Shown here piece by piece: positions 53,209 to 62,582 of a stretch of 64,000 nt of DNA. Position 1 is the first letter of the stretch; each line of letters starts with the position of its first letter. The stretch is from CAYJFG01 sp964369405 (GTDB lineage Bacteria > Bacillota > Clostridia > Oscillospirales > Acutalibacteraceae). Made by a program: the position numbers and the translations under genes. The stretch covers positions 21,167-85,166 of the forward strand of contig CAYJGB010000008.1 in assembly GCA_964369405.1 (NCBI GenBank). Direction: 5' to 3'. The notes beneath the pieces are model-generated. The model saw only the letters and a program-made list of their open reading frames with translations. It did not search any database and was not told where the DNA came from.

Positions 53209-54189
53209 ATGTTAAAGTTTAGTTTGATAATACCGATATATAATGTAGAGAAATTTATAAGACAATGTTTAGACAGTCTTTTAGACCAAGATATACCACA
53301 AGACGAATATGAAATAATATGTGTTATAGACGGCTCGCCCGATAATTCCATAAATATAGTGCGAGAATATCAAAAAAAGGTTTCTAATATAATATTGATC
53401 GAGCATGAAAATAGGGGGTTACCATCTGCTAGAAATAGTGGTATTGAAGTAGCAAAAGGTGAATATATGTGGTTTGTAGATCCAGATGATTTTATACTCT
53501 CTGATTGCTTGAATTTTATATATAAAGAATTTAAAAAAGATGATTATGATAGACTTAGATTTTATAGTACTGTGATTAGTGAAGAAACTAAATATAAAAA
53601 AGAAAAATATACATTACAAACTCAGTTTGATAATAAAAATATTAATGATACAACGTGTATTACATACATAGTTAAAAGTAGCGTGTTTACAGAGAATAAT
53701 ATAAAGTTCAATCCGAAATTATGGCATTGTGAAGATGTATTCTTTACTTTTCAAATTAAACAGCTTAACCTGAAAGTGAAAATTTTAGATGAAATACCAT
53801 TATACGTATACAGAGTAAGAGCTGGCTCTGCTATGACTAATAGAGAATTAAAAGTAACTAGAAAACGTGTAGATTCATCAGTGATATGTGCTTCTGAGAT
53901 AAATAAACTTAGACACAATTATTTAGACGATGAAAAAAAACTATACAATACTGATTATCAAGTTTCTGGCTTAGGAATCGGTGCATTAATACAAACTTTT
54001 ACTCACGATAGGAAGAGATATAAAGAAGTGTTAAATAACTTAAAAGATGAGGGTGTCTTTCCGTTTAAAACTAAGAAAAGGTACTTGAATTTTAAGACTT
54101 GTAAAAATTTCAAGAGTTTGATTTTTATGTATTTAGAATATTTTATGTGTAAAAAATGGTTTGCTAATTTTTTAGCAAAAATTACTTAA
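53209..54189 (+). CDS. Family 2 glycosyltransferase, fourth of four
   Basis: The 326 residues follow the same plan (FSLIIPIYNVEKFIRQCLDS, VIDGSPDN, MWFVDPDDF), with the C-terminal half closest in tone to the first gene and ending LEYFMCKKWFANFLAKI. GAGGG lies before the ATG. A perfect palindrome at 54211-54240 separates it from argH. Confidence 0.87.
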   Translation: MLKFSLIIPIYNVEKFIRQCLDSLLDQDIPQDEYEIICVIDGSPDNSINIVREYQKKVSNIILIEHENRGLPSARNSGIEVAKGEYMWFVDPDDFILSDCLNFIYKEFKKDDYDRLRFYSTVISEETKYKKEKYTLQTQFDNKNINDTTCITYIVKSSVFTENNIKFNPKLWHCEDVFFTFQIKQLNLKVKILDEIPLYVYRVRAGSAMTNRELKVTRKRVDSSVICASEINKLRHNYLDDEKKLYNTDYQVSGLGIGALIQTFTHDRKRYKEVLNNLKDEGVFPFKTKKRYLNFKTCKNFKSLIFMYLEYFMCKKWFANFLAKIT

Positions 54190-54210
54190 AAAATGATATT
54201 ATGTTTTATC

Positions 54211-54240
54211 ATTAGGGGTTTATTATAATAAACCCCTAAT
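54211..54240. terminator. Perfect 30-bp palindrome between the glycosyltransferases and argH
   Basis: ATTAGGGGTTTATTA is followed directly by its exact complement. It can fold as a hairpin and is followed by ATAATTTTAAT, a weak T run. It probably ends or reduces transcription from the glycosyltransferase array before argH. Confidence 0.6.
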
Positions 54241-54266
54241 ATAATTTTAATAAAGAGGTGTTTGTT

Positions 54267-55640
54267 TTGAAATTATGGACAGGACGTTTTAAAAAAGAGC
54301 TTAGTAAAACTACTAATGACTTTAACTCATCTATACCATTTGACCAAAGAATGTATAGACAAGATATAGAAGGCTCAATTGCACACGCAGAAATGTTAGG
54401 ACAATGCAACATAATAGATAAATCGGAAGCAGATAAAATAAAACTAGGGCTATCTGAAATATTAGCAGATATTGATAATGGTAAATTATCAATAGATATG
54501 GAAGCTGAAGATATACACTCGTTTATTGAGGGTGAATTAACAAAAAGATTAGGCGATACTGGAAAACGACTACATACAGCAAGAAGTAGAAACGACCAAG
54601 TAGCATTAGATATAAAAATGTACTTAATTGAAGAGAGTACAAATATAGAAAATTTACTTAAAGAGTTAATTGAAGTGATTTGTAATAAAGCAGAAGAAAA
54701 CACAACTACTGTAATGCCAGGATACACTCACTTACAAAGAGCACAACCGATTACATTTGCACATCATCTATTAGCATATGCTCAAATGTTTGTTAGAGAT
54801 TTAAGCAGAATAAAAGATGCTAAAGAAAGAATGGATGTTATGCCACTTGGAAGTGGAGCATTAGCAAGTACAACTTACCCAATAAATAGAGATATAACAG
54901 CAAAGTTGTTAGGTTTTAGTAGTGTGACAGCTAATAGTTTAGATGGAGTTTCAGACAGAGATTATTGTATGGAGCTTGCAAGCGTGTTATCAATAATAAT
55001 GGTGCATTTGTCAAGGTTTTCAGAAGAAATAATAATGTGGTGCTCATGGGAATTTAAATTCGTAGAGCTTGATGATGCTTTTTCAACAGGTTCTAGTATA
55101 ATGCCACAAAAGAAAAATCCAGATATAGCAGAGTTAGTACGTGGAAAATCAGGAAGAGTTTTTGGTGACTTGATGACATTACTTACAGTTATGAAAGGTA
55201 TAGCGCTAGCTTATAATAAAGATATGCAAGAAGATAAAGAGGCTATATTTGATGCAGTAGACACAGTGAAAATGTGTATGACAGCATTTACACCAATGAT
55301 AGATACAATGAAAGTATTACCAGAGAATATGAGAAATGCTGCTGCTAGTGGTTTTATTAATGCTACTGATTGTGCAGATTACTTAGTTAAAAAAGGCTTA
55401 CCTTTTAGAGATGCGTATAAAGCAACAGGAGAGCTAGTAGCACTTTGTATAGATAAAGGGCTTACGCTTGAAACGCTACCGATAGAAGAGTATAAAAACG
55501 TATGTGATATTTTTGATAATGGTGTTTATGATGCAATTTCTCTTGAAGCATGTGTAAACGACAGGTCTGTATTTGGAGGACCTGCTCAAAGTAGTACAAT
55601 AAAACAGATTGAAATTGTTAGAAAACAAGTAAATGAATAA
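54267..55640 (+). CDS. argH: Argininosuccinate lyase
   Basis: The GTG at 54258 is part of the AGAGGTG ribosome site; the TTG at 54267 seven bases on is the likely start (MKLWTGRF, 457 residues). The fumarase-superfamily signature GSSIMPQKKNPD with the catalytic Ser is present, and TARSRNDQVALD near residue 110. It splits argininosuccinate to arginine and fumarate. It is separated from argG by about 4 kb. Confidence 0.96.
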   Translation: MKLWTGRFKKELSKTTNDFNSSIPFDQRMYRQDIEGSIAHAEMLGQCNIIDKSEADKIKLGLSEILADIDNGKLSIDMEAEDIHSFIEGELTKRLGDTGKRLHTARSRNDQVALDIKMYLIEESTNIENLLKELIEVICNKAEENTTTVMPGYTHLQRAQPITFAHHLLAYAQMFVRDLSRIKDAKERMDVMPLGSGALASTTYPINRDITAKLLGFSSVTANSLDGVSDRDYCMELASVLSIIMVHLSRFSEEIIMWCSWEFKFVELDDAFSTGSSIMPQKKNPDIAELVRGKSGRVFGDLMTLLTVMKGIALAYNKDMQEDKEAIFDAVDTVKMCMTAFTPMIDTMKVLPENMRNAAASGFINATDCADYLVKKGLPFRDAYKATGELVALCIDKGLTLETLPIEEYKNVCDIFDNGVYDAISLEACVNDRSVFGGPAQSSTIKQIEIVRKQVNE

Positions 55641-55673
55641 GTTTTATTATTAAAGTTAAAGGAATGAATTAAA

Positions 55674-56708
55674 ATGGTTAAAGTAGGTATAATTGGTGCA
55701 ACAGGATATGCAGGTGTTGAACTAGTTAGATTATTATCAAGTCACCCAAATGTAGAAATTGCTGCTATTAGCTCAGTGACTTTTGAGGGTCAAAAATTAA
55801 GCGAAGTATATGAAATGTATACTGATTTAAATGATTTAGTATGCGAAAAGCAATCTGATGTAATAGAAAAATGTGATATAGTTTTTGCAGCACTACCACA
55901 TGGCTTATCTCAAGAATTAGCAAAAGAGTGCTTAGACAAAGAAAAAACATTTATTGATTTAGGCGCTGATTTCCGTTTAGAAAAAGAAAAAGATTATAAA
56001 AATTGGTATGGTGGTAAATACCTAGATAAAGACGCACATAAAAACTCTGTTTATGCATTACCTGAATTGTTCAGAAAAAATATTAGTGGTAAAAAAATTA
56101 TAGCTAATCCAGGTTGTTATTCTACTGCAGTACCACTTGCATTAGCACCAGCTGTTATAAATGGAATTATAAAAACTGATAATGTAATTGCAGACTGTAA
56201 AAGTGGTGTTACAGGTGCTGGAAGAGGTCTTTCTCAAGGGACACATTTTGCTGAACTAAATGAAGCTTTTACAGCTTATAAAATTGGAGAGCATAGACAT
56301 ACTCCAGAAATTGAACAAACTCTATTTAATTTAGCTTATCAACATTATACAATTACCTTTGTACCTCATCTACTACCAGTTAATAGAGGCATTTTAGCTA
56401 CTTGTTATGCTAATTTAAATCGTAAAATGTCTGTTGAACAAGTTAGAGAATTATATCAAAAATTTTACAAAAATGAATATTTTGTAAGAGTTCTTGATGG
56501 AGATAAAGTAGCTAATATTAAAAATGTTAAATATTCTAACTTCTGTGATATATCAGTCCATGTAGATAAAAGAACAAATAGATTAGTAGTTGTATCTGCT
56601 ATAGATAATATGGTTAAAGGTGCTGCAGGACAAGCAATTCAAAATATGAATATCATTTGTGGCTTAGATGAAAAAACTGGACTTGAGATTATCCCACCAT
56701 CATTTTAA
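55674..56708 (+). CDS. argC: N-acetyl-gamma-glutamyl-phosphate reductase
   Basis: The 344 residues have the NADP-binding start GIIGATGYAGVELVRLL and the catalytic Cys in NPGCYSTAVPLALAP. It reduces N-acetylglutamyl phosphate to the semialdehyde. AAGGAA precedes the ATG, 33 bases after argH. Confidence 0.96.
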   Translation: MVKVGIIGATGYAGVELVRLLSSHPNVEIAAISSVTFEGQKLSEVYEMYTDLNDLVCEKQSDVIEKCDIVFAALPHGLSQELAKECLDKEKTFIDLGADFRLEKEKDYKNWYGGKYLDKDAHKNSVYALPELFRKNISGKKIIANPGCYSTAVPLALAPAVINGIIKTDNVIADCKSGVTGAGRGLSQGTHFAELNEAFTAYKIGEHRHTPEIEQTLFNLAYQHYTITFVPHLLPVNRGILATCYANLNRKMSVEQVRELYQKFYKNEYFVRVLDGDKVANIKNVKYSNFCDISVHVDKRTNRLVVVSAIDNMVKGAAGQAIQNMNIICGLDEKTGLEIIPPSF

Positions 56709-56727
56709 TACTTATAGGAGAATTTTT

Positions 56728-57954
56728 ATGAATTTCAATTTTATTCAAGGTGGAGGAGTTACTTCTCCAAAAGGTTTTAGAGCATCTGCTTTATGTTGCA
56801 GTATAAAATCTACTAATAAAACAAAAAAAGATTTAGCTTTAATATACTGTGATGTTTTATGTAATAGTTCAGCTATTTTCACGCAAAACTTAGTAAAAGC
56901 AGCTCCAGTAAATCTTACTAAAAAACATCTGATTAATGGTAAAGCACAAGCAATAATTGCAAACAGTGGCAATGCTAATGCTTGTAATGCAGATGGAGAA
57001 TTAAAAGCTAAAATGATGTGCGATTTAGTTTCTAGTAAACTTAATATTTCAAACGAAGATGTTATTGTAGCCTCAACTGGTGTTATTGGTCAAGTTTTAC
57101 CGATAGAGCCTATAGAAAACAATATGGATACACTTGTAAACTCTCTCTCTAAAGAGAATGGTACAGATGTAGCAGAAGCTATAATGACTACAGATACTGT
57201 TAAAAAAGAAGTTGCTTTAACTTGTGAAATAGACGGTAAAACAGTTACTATTGGAGCTGTTGCAAAAGGTAGCGGTATGATACATATTAATATGGCTACT
57301 ATGTTATCTTTTATAACAACTGATGCAAATATATCATCTCAAATGCTCAAAGAAGTGCTAGTTGAAGTAGCAGATGATACTTTTAATATGATAAGTGTAG
57401 ATGGCGATACATCTACAAATGACACATTAGCAATTATGGCTTCTGGAAAAGCATGTAATAAAGAAATTGTAGAGAAAGATGAAAACTACAAAATATTTGC
57501 AAATGCATTAAATGAAATATTAGTAAGAATATGTAAACTTTTAGCAGGTGATGGTGAAGGTGCTACTAAACTTTTAATTGCAGAAGTTAAAAATGCTAAG
57601 ACTAAAGCAGATGCAAAACTAGTTGCAAAGTCTGTTATCTGTTCAAGTTTAGTAAAGTCTGCAATGTTTGGTGCAGATGCTAACTGGGGCAGAGTGTTAT
57701 GTGCAATAGGATATAGTCAAGCAAATGTAGATATAAATAAAATAGATGTAACGTTTACAACTATTAAAGGCGAAATAATAGTTTGTAGAAATGGTTATGG
57801 CGTTGAGTTTAGTGAATATTTTGCTAAAGAGGTCTTAAATCAAAGAAATATAACAATAAATATAAATTTAAATGATGGTGAAAGTAATGCAACAGCTTAT
57901 GGTTGCGACTTAACATATGAATATGTTAGAATTAATGGAGAATATAGAACGTAA
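56728..57954 (+). CDS. argJ: Ornithine acetyltransferase/N-acetylglutamate synthase
   Basis: A frame open from 56668 overlaps argC; AGGAG before the ATG at 56728 gives 408 residues starting MNFNFIQGGG. The self-cleavage region KGSGMIHINMATML, with the nucleophilic Thr, is intact. ArgJ recycles the acetyl group from acetylornithine to glutamate, so the pathway here is the cyclic type; whether it is also able to use acetyl-CoA cannot be told. It lies 19 bases after argC. Confidence 0.96.
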   Translation: MNFNFIQGGGVTSPKGFRASALCCSIKSTNKTKKDLALIYCDVLCNSSAIFTQNLVKAAPVNLTKKHLINGKAQAIIANSGNANACNADGELKAKMMCDLVSSKLNISNEDVIVASTGVIGQVLPIEPIENNMDTLVNSLSKENGTDVAEAIMTTDTVKKEVALTCEIDGKTVTIGAVAKGSGMIHINMATMLSFITTDANISSQMLKEVLVEVADDTFNMISVDGDTSTNDTLAIMASGKACNKEIVEKDENYKIFANALNEILVRICKLLAGDGEGATKLLIAEVKNAKTKADAKLVAKSVICSSLVKSAMFGADANWGRVLCAIGYSQANVDINKIDVTFTTIKGEIIVCRNGYGVEFSEYFAKEVLNQRNITININLNDGESNATAYGCDLTYEYVRINGEYRT

Positions 57955-58014
57955 TAGCAATTTTTGTTTGTATTATAATCATCAACTTAAAATCATTCGG
58001 AGGTCATTAACATA

Positions 58015-58872
58015 ATGAAAATTTCTAACGAGATGCGTGCATCTGTTTTAATAAAGGCGCTACCATATATACAAAAATATTCAGGTCAAACTATTGTAGT
58101 AAAATATGGTGGTAATGCAATGATTACACCTAATTTAAAAAATGCTGTTATGAGCGATATAGTTTTATTACAGTTGGTTGGTGTTAATGTAGTGTTAGTT
58201 CACGGTGGTGGGCCTGAAATAAATCAAATGCTAGATAGAGTTGGTAAAGTAAGTGAATTTGTTAATGGTCTTAGAGTAACTGACGAAGAAACAATTGATA
58301 TTGTGCAAATGGTGCTTGCAGGTAAAGTTAACAAAGGGCTAGTGCAGTCGTTAGAAAAGCAAGGTGGCAAGGCTATTGGGTTATGTGGATTAGACGGTAA
58401 AATGCTAAACGCAGAAAAATTAATAACAGCAGAAGACTTAGGTTTTGTTGGAGAAATAACTTATGTAAATACAGAAGTTATAGAAAACTCCATTGACAAT
58501 GGATACGTTCCAATAATATCTACAATAGCAGGTGGTTATAACGGAGAAGTATACAATATAAATGCAGATATTGCAGCAGCACAAATAGCAGCAAAATTAA
58601 AAGCGTGTAAATTGGTACTTATGACAGATATAAAAGGGTTACTACGTGATAAAGATGACGAAAACACATTAATTCCCGTTGTAAATGTAAGTGATGTACC
58701 TAGTCTTAAAAGGGAAGGTATAATCAGTGGTGGTATGATACCTAAAATTGATTGTTGTGTAGAAGCTGTAAGACAAGGTGTTAAAAGAGCACATATTATT
58801 GATGGAAGAATAGAACACTCTATATTAGTAGAAATGTTCTCTGATGATGGAGTAGGCACAATGTTTTATTGA
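58015..58872 (+). CDS. argB: N-acetylglutamate kinase
   Basis: The 285 residues have the amino acid kinase motifs VVKYGGNAM and VLVHGGGPEIN, and a C-terminal GGMIPKI. The N-terminal helix (about 1-20) is of the type found in arginine-inhibited hexameric enzymes, so feedback control by arginine is likely. CGGAGGT precedes the ATG. Confidence 0.96.
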   Translation: MKISNEMRASVLIKALPYIQKYSGQTIVVKYGGNAMITPNLKNAVMSDIVLLQLVGVNVVLVHGGGPEINQMLDRVGKVSEFVNGLRVTDEETIDIVQMVLAGKVNKGLVQSLEKQGGKAIGLCGLDGKMLNAEKLITAEDLGFVGEITYVNTEVIENSIDNGYVPIISTIAGGYNGEVYNINADIAAAQIAAKLKACKLVLMTDIKGLLRDKDDENTLIPVVNVSDVPSLKREGIISGGMIPKIDCCVEAVRQGVKRAHIIDGRIEHSILVEMFSDDGVGTMFY

Positions 58873-58892
58873 TATACTCTGGGGTGTTTTAG

Positions 58893-59300
58893 ATGATTAT
58901 AAGAGATATGAAAAAATCTGATTATAGTGAAGTATACGAAATGTGGAAGATAACGACAAAAAGAGCATTGTCACCACAGGATAAAGAAAAAAATATAATT
59001 AGATATTTAGAAAGAAACGAAAATTTAAGCAAAGTTGCAATAAAAGATAATAAGATTGTCGGTGCAGTATTAATAGGACATGATAGTCGGATAGGTTTTG
59101 TTCATCATCTAGCAGTATTGCCAGAATATAGAAGACACAATATAGCAAGCAAAATGATGAAACAAGCGATAAAAGATTTAGAAGAAATAGAAGTAAGTAA
59201 AATATATTTATTTAGTTTTGTAGATAATAAAAAAGGTCAAAAATTTTGGAAGTCTATGGGGTTTAAAAAAAGAGATGATATGTATATCTATAGTATTTAA
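58893..59300 (+). CDS. GNAT family N-acetyltransferase inside the arginine cluster
   Basis: The 135 residues show the GNAT fold: IIRDMKKSDYSEVYEMW at the start, VHHLAVLPEYRRHNIASKMM (acetyl-CoA binding loop with R-x-x-x-I-A) and GQKFWKSMGFKKRDD. GGGGTG lies before the ATG, 20 bases after argB. It could be an ArgA-like glutamate acetyltransferase priming the cycle, or an unrelated acetyltransferase; sequence alone does not decide. Confidence 0.8.
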   Translation: MIIRDMKKSDYSEVYEMWKITTKRALSPQDKEKNIIRYLERNENLSKVAIKDNKIVGAVLIGHDSRIGFVHHLAVLPEYRRHNIASKMMKQAIKDLEEIEVSKIYLFSFVDNKKGQKFWKSMGFKKRDDMYIYSI

Positions 59301-59409
59301 AGTTACCTAGTTAATGCTGATTGATAAAATACATATCATTACACTTTTTGATATGTTATGTGAATTGAGATATAACTTTTAAATCTAGCTTTACTAAAGG
59401 GGGATTATT

Positions 59410-60582
59410 ATGGATTTTGATAAAATAAAAGATGATGAACAACTTTATATGATGAATACTTACGGTAGATTTGCAGTATCTATAGAAAGTGGTAGCAAAT
59501 CTATTGCTAAAGACATTAATGGTAAAGAATATGTAGACTTTACTAGTGGTATAGGCGTTAATGCATTAGGATTTTGCGATAAAGGTTATGTTGATGCTGT
59601 TTCTGCTCAGCTTAGTAAATTACAACACATATCTAATTTGTACTACAATAGTGAGCAAGTTAATTTAGCTAAAAAACTATGTGAAAAAACTAATTTGTCT
59701 AAAGTGTTCTTTGCAAATTCAGGTGCAGAAGCTAACGAATGTGCAATAAAACTTGCTAGAAAATATAGCTTTGATAATTACAACAAAGAACGTACTAACA
59801 TAATAACACTTAAAAATTCTTTTCATGGTAGAACAATTACTACACTTTCAGCTACTGGTCAAGATGTTATGCATAATTACTTTTTTCCATTTACAGATGG
59901 TTTTTCTTATGCAAATGCAAACGACTTACAAAGTGTAATAAATGTAATTGACAATAATACTTGTGCAGTTATGATAGAGCTTATTCAAGGAGAGGGTGGA
60001 GTAATTCCTCTTGAAAAAGATTTTGTGCAAAACCTTTCAAAATATTTAAAAGAGAAAGATATTCTTTTGATTATAGATGAGGTTCAAACAGGAGTTTCAA
60101 GAACTGGTAAACTGTTCTGCTTTGAAAACTACAATATCACACCAGATATTTTAACTTCTGCTAAGGGGTTAGGTGGTGGACTGCCTATTGGTGCTTGCCT
60201 TTGTAATAATAAACTTAAAGATGTTTTATCTTTAACTACTCATGGTACTACTTATGGTGGTAATCCTGTTGCTTGTGCTGGAGCAAACTATATTTTAGAT
60301 ACTGTTTCTACCGATGAGTTTTTAGAAGATGTTTTGAAAAAATCAGAGTATATCAAAAATAAACTTATTAAAATGAATAATATCAAAGAAGTAAGAGGGA
60401 TAGGGCTTATGATTGGTATTGTTTTAGAGAGTGGAGATGCTAGAGAAATTGCAATTAAATGTGCAGAAAGTGGACTTCTTATCTTAACAGCAAAAACACT
60501 TCTTAGAATGTTGCCACCTTTAAATATTTCTTATGAAGAAATTGACAAAGGACTTGAAATATTGGAAAAAAACTTAATGTAA
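59410..60582 (+). CDS. argD: Acetylornithine aminotransferase
   Basis: The 390-residue class III aminotransferase has the PLP Lys in TSAKGLGGGLPIGA, NSGAEANECAIKLARKY and LIIDEVQTGVSRTG. It converts N-acetylglutamate semialdehyde to acetylornithine. AAAGGGGG precedes the ATG. The 109-base gap after the GNAT gene is AT-rich without a strong terminator. Confidence 0.95.
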   Translation: MDFDKIKDDEQLYMMNTYGRFAVSIESGSKSIAKDINGKEYVDFTSGIGVNALGFCDKGYVDAVSAQLSKLQHISNLYYNSEQVNLAKKLCEKTNLSKVFFANSGAEANECAIKLARKYSFDNYNKERTNIITLKNSFHGRTITTLSATGQDVMHNYFFPFTDGFSYANANDLQSVINVIDNNTCAVMIELIQGEGGVIPLEKDFVQNLSKYLKEKDILLIIDEVQTGVSRTGKLFCFENYNITPDILTSAKGLGGGLPIGACLCNNKLKDVLSLTTHGTTYGGNPVACAGANYILDTVSTDEFLEDVLKKSEYIKNKLIKMNNIKEVRGIGLMIGIVLESGDAREIAIKCAESGLLILTAKTLLRMLPPLNISYEEIDKGLEILEKNLM

Positions 60583-60613
60583 TATAATAATCACAATTAG
60601 AGGAGAATATATA

Positions 60614-61519
60614 ATGAAACATTTATTAAAACTTTTAGACCTTACAGGCGAAGAAATTATAGAAATTTTAAATCTTGCTGACCAATTAAAATATGAACTT
60701 AAACATGGTATAGACCATAAACACTTACAAGGTAAAACTTTAGGGATGATATTTCAAAAAGCATCTACTAGAACTAGAGTTTCTTTTGAAGTTGGTATGT
60801 ATCAATTAGGAGGTATGCCTCTGTTTTTATCAGCAAACGATATGCAAATTGGCAGAGGAGAACCTATTGAAGATACAGCAAGAGTGTTATCACGTTATTT
60901 AGACGGGATAATGATTAGAACTTTTGAGCAAAAAGAAGTTGAAGACTTAGCAAAATATGGAAATATTCCAATAATAAATGGATTAACAGATTTTGCCCAC
61001 CCTTGTCAAGTTCTAGCTGATTTAATGACAATTAGAGAATTTAAAGGTAAGTTAGATGGGCTTAAAATGTGTTATATTGGCGACGGTAACAATATGATGA
61101 ACTCTTTAGTAGTTGGAGCGTTAAAAACAGGTATGAAAGTAAGCGTAGCTTGTCCAGAGGGTTATGACCCTGCTCCAGAGGTGTTAGAGTTTGCAAAAAA
61201 CTATGATTGTTTCGAACTTTTGAGAAACCCACTAGATGCAGCGACTCAAGCAGATGTTGTTATTACTGATGTGTGGGCGTCTATGGGACAAGAAAGCGAA
61301 TCAAAATTACGTGCAAAAGCATTTACAGGTTATCAAATAAATGATGAGTTAATGTCTAAAGCAGACAAAGATGCAATGGTGCTACATTGCTTACCAGCTC
61401 ATAGAGAAGAAGAAATTACAGCTAAAGTGTTTGAAGCTCACGCAGAAGAAATTTTTGGAGAAGCTGAAAATAGACTTCATGCACAAAAAGCAGTATTAGT
61501 TAAAACAATGAAAGATTAA
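60614..61519 (+). CDS. argF: Ornithine carbamoyltransferase
   Basis: The 301 residues contain the carbamoyl phosphate site STRTRVSFE, the HPCQVLADL motif and HCLPAHR with the catalytic Cys. It makes citrulline from ornithine. AGAGGAG precedes the ATG. It is the last arginine gene before a long hairpin terminator. Confidence 0.96.
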   Translation: MKHLLKLLDLTGEEIIEILNLADQLKYELKHGIDHKHLQGKTLGMIFQKASTRTRVSFEVGMYQLGGMPLFLSANDMQIGRGEPIEDTARVLSRYLDGIMIRTFEQKEVEDLAKYGNIPIINGLTDFAHPCQVLADLMTIREFKGKLDGLKMCYIGDGNNMMNSLVVGALKTGMKVSVACPEGYDPAPEVLEFAKNYDCFELLRNPLDAATQADVVITDVWASMGQESESKLRAKAFTGYQINDELMSKADKDAMVLHCLPAHREEEITAKVFEAHAEEIFGEAENRLHAQKAVLVKTMKD

Positions 61520-61534
61520 TATATAGAAATAGTT

Positions 61535-61606
61535 AAGGGTTGTCACATTTATGTTAATTAGATTAAAATTTTTAATTAACTATAAATTATTAAGTGTGAT
61601 AACCCT
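61535..61606 (+). terminator. Long hairpin after the arginine genes
   Basis: AGGGTTGTCACA pairs with TGTGATAACCCT (one mismatch), and GTTAATTA pairs with TAATTAAC inside. Its ends resemble the GGGCTGTnAC hairpin group. It marks the end of the argH-argF run. Confidence 0.65.
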
Positions 61607-61642
61607 ACTAATATAGTATAAATTTAAATTTTGAGGTGCTTT

Positions 61643-62554
61643 ATGATTAGTTCTATCCAACAAGAAATTATAAAACTTAAAAAAGAAAATGATATTTGTA
61701 TTTTAGCACACAGCTATCAAACACACGATATTTTAGAAGTTGCTGATTTTTCTGGCGATTCGTATGCATTAAGTGTTATTGCAAAGACTGTGCCACAATC
61801 TACTGTTGTTATGTGTGGTGTTAGATTTATGGCTGAAACTGTTAAGATGTTATCTCCAGATAAAAAAGTTATATTGTCGCATAAAGAAGCCTCTTGTCCA
61901 ATGGCTGAACAAATGACTAAAGAATATATAACTAAAGTTAAAGAAGAGTACAGCGACTATACAGTAGTTGCCTATATAAATACAACAACTCAGCTTAAAA
62001 CTGTTTGCGATGTATGCGTTACTTCGTCTTCTGCTGTCGAAATTTGTAATAAAATAGAAAACAAAAATATATTATTTGTTCCTGACTGTAATCTAGGTGC
62101 ATTTGTTGCTAGTAAGTTGCCAGATAAAAACTTTAAACTTCTTGATGGTGGTTGCCCAATTCATGCAAATATTACTAAAGAAGACGCAATTAATGCGAAA
62201 AATCTTTATCCAAACGCATTGTTTTTAGTTCATCCAGAATGTGTTCCAGCAGTTTCAAATTTAGCAGATTATGTTGGCTCAACTTCTGGTATTATTGAGT
62301 TTGCTAAAAAATCTGATAAAAAAGAATTTATTATCGGTACAGAAATGGCGATTGCTCAACATTTACAATTTGAATGTCCTGATAAAAAGTTTTATCCTTT
62401 GTCTAAAGAGCTTTTATGCCCTGATATGAAAATAACAACTTTAATAGATATTTTAAACTGTGTTAAAGGTGATGGAGGAGAAGAAATTTTCTTAGATGAG
62501 GATACACGATTAAAAGCAGTTAAATGTATTGATAAAATGATAGAATTAGGTTAA
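61643..62554 (+). CDS. nadA: Quinolinate synthase
   Basis: GAGGTG precedes the ATG at 61643 (an upstream TTG is part of the same frame). The 303 residues carry the three cluster cysteines in VVMCGVRFMAETVKML, DVCVTSSSAV and FLVHPECVPAV. It forms quinolinate from iminoaspartate and dihydroxyacetone phosphate in NAD synthesis. nadB and nadC are not in the window, which is unusual for Clostridia, where they usually form an operon. Confidence 0.95.
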   Translation: MISSIQQEIIKLKKENDICILAHSYQTHDILEVADFSGDSYALSVIAKTVPQSTVVMCGVRFMAETVKMLSPDKKVILSHKEASCPMAEQMTKEYITKVKEEYSDYTVVAYINTTTQLKTVCDVCVTSSSAVEICNKIENKNILFVPDCNLGAFVASKLPDKNFKLLDGGCPIHANITKEDAINAKNLYPNALFLVHPECVPAVSNLADYVGSTSGIIEFAKKSDKKEFIIGTEMAIAQHLQFECPDKKFYPLSKELLCPDMKITTLIDILNCVKGDGGEEIFLDEDTRLKAVKCIDKMIELG

Positions 62555-62582
62555 AAGTAAACTGAAAGTGAAGGATATAGTT

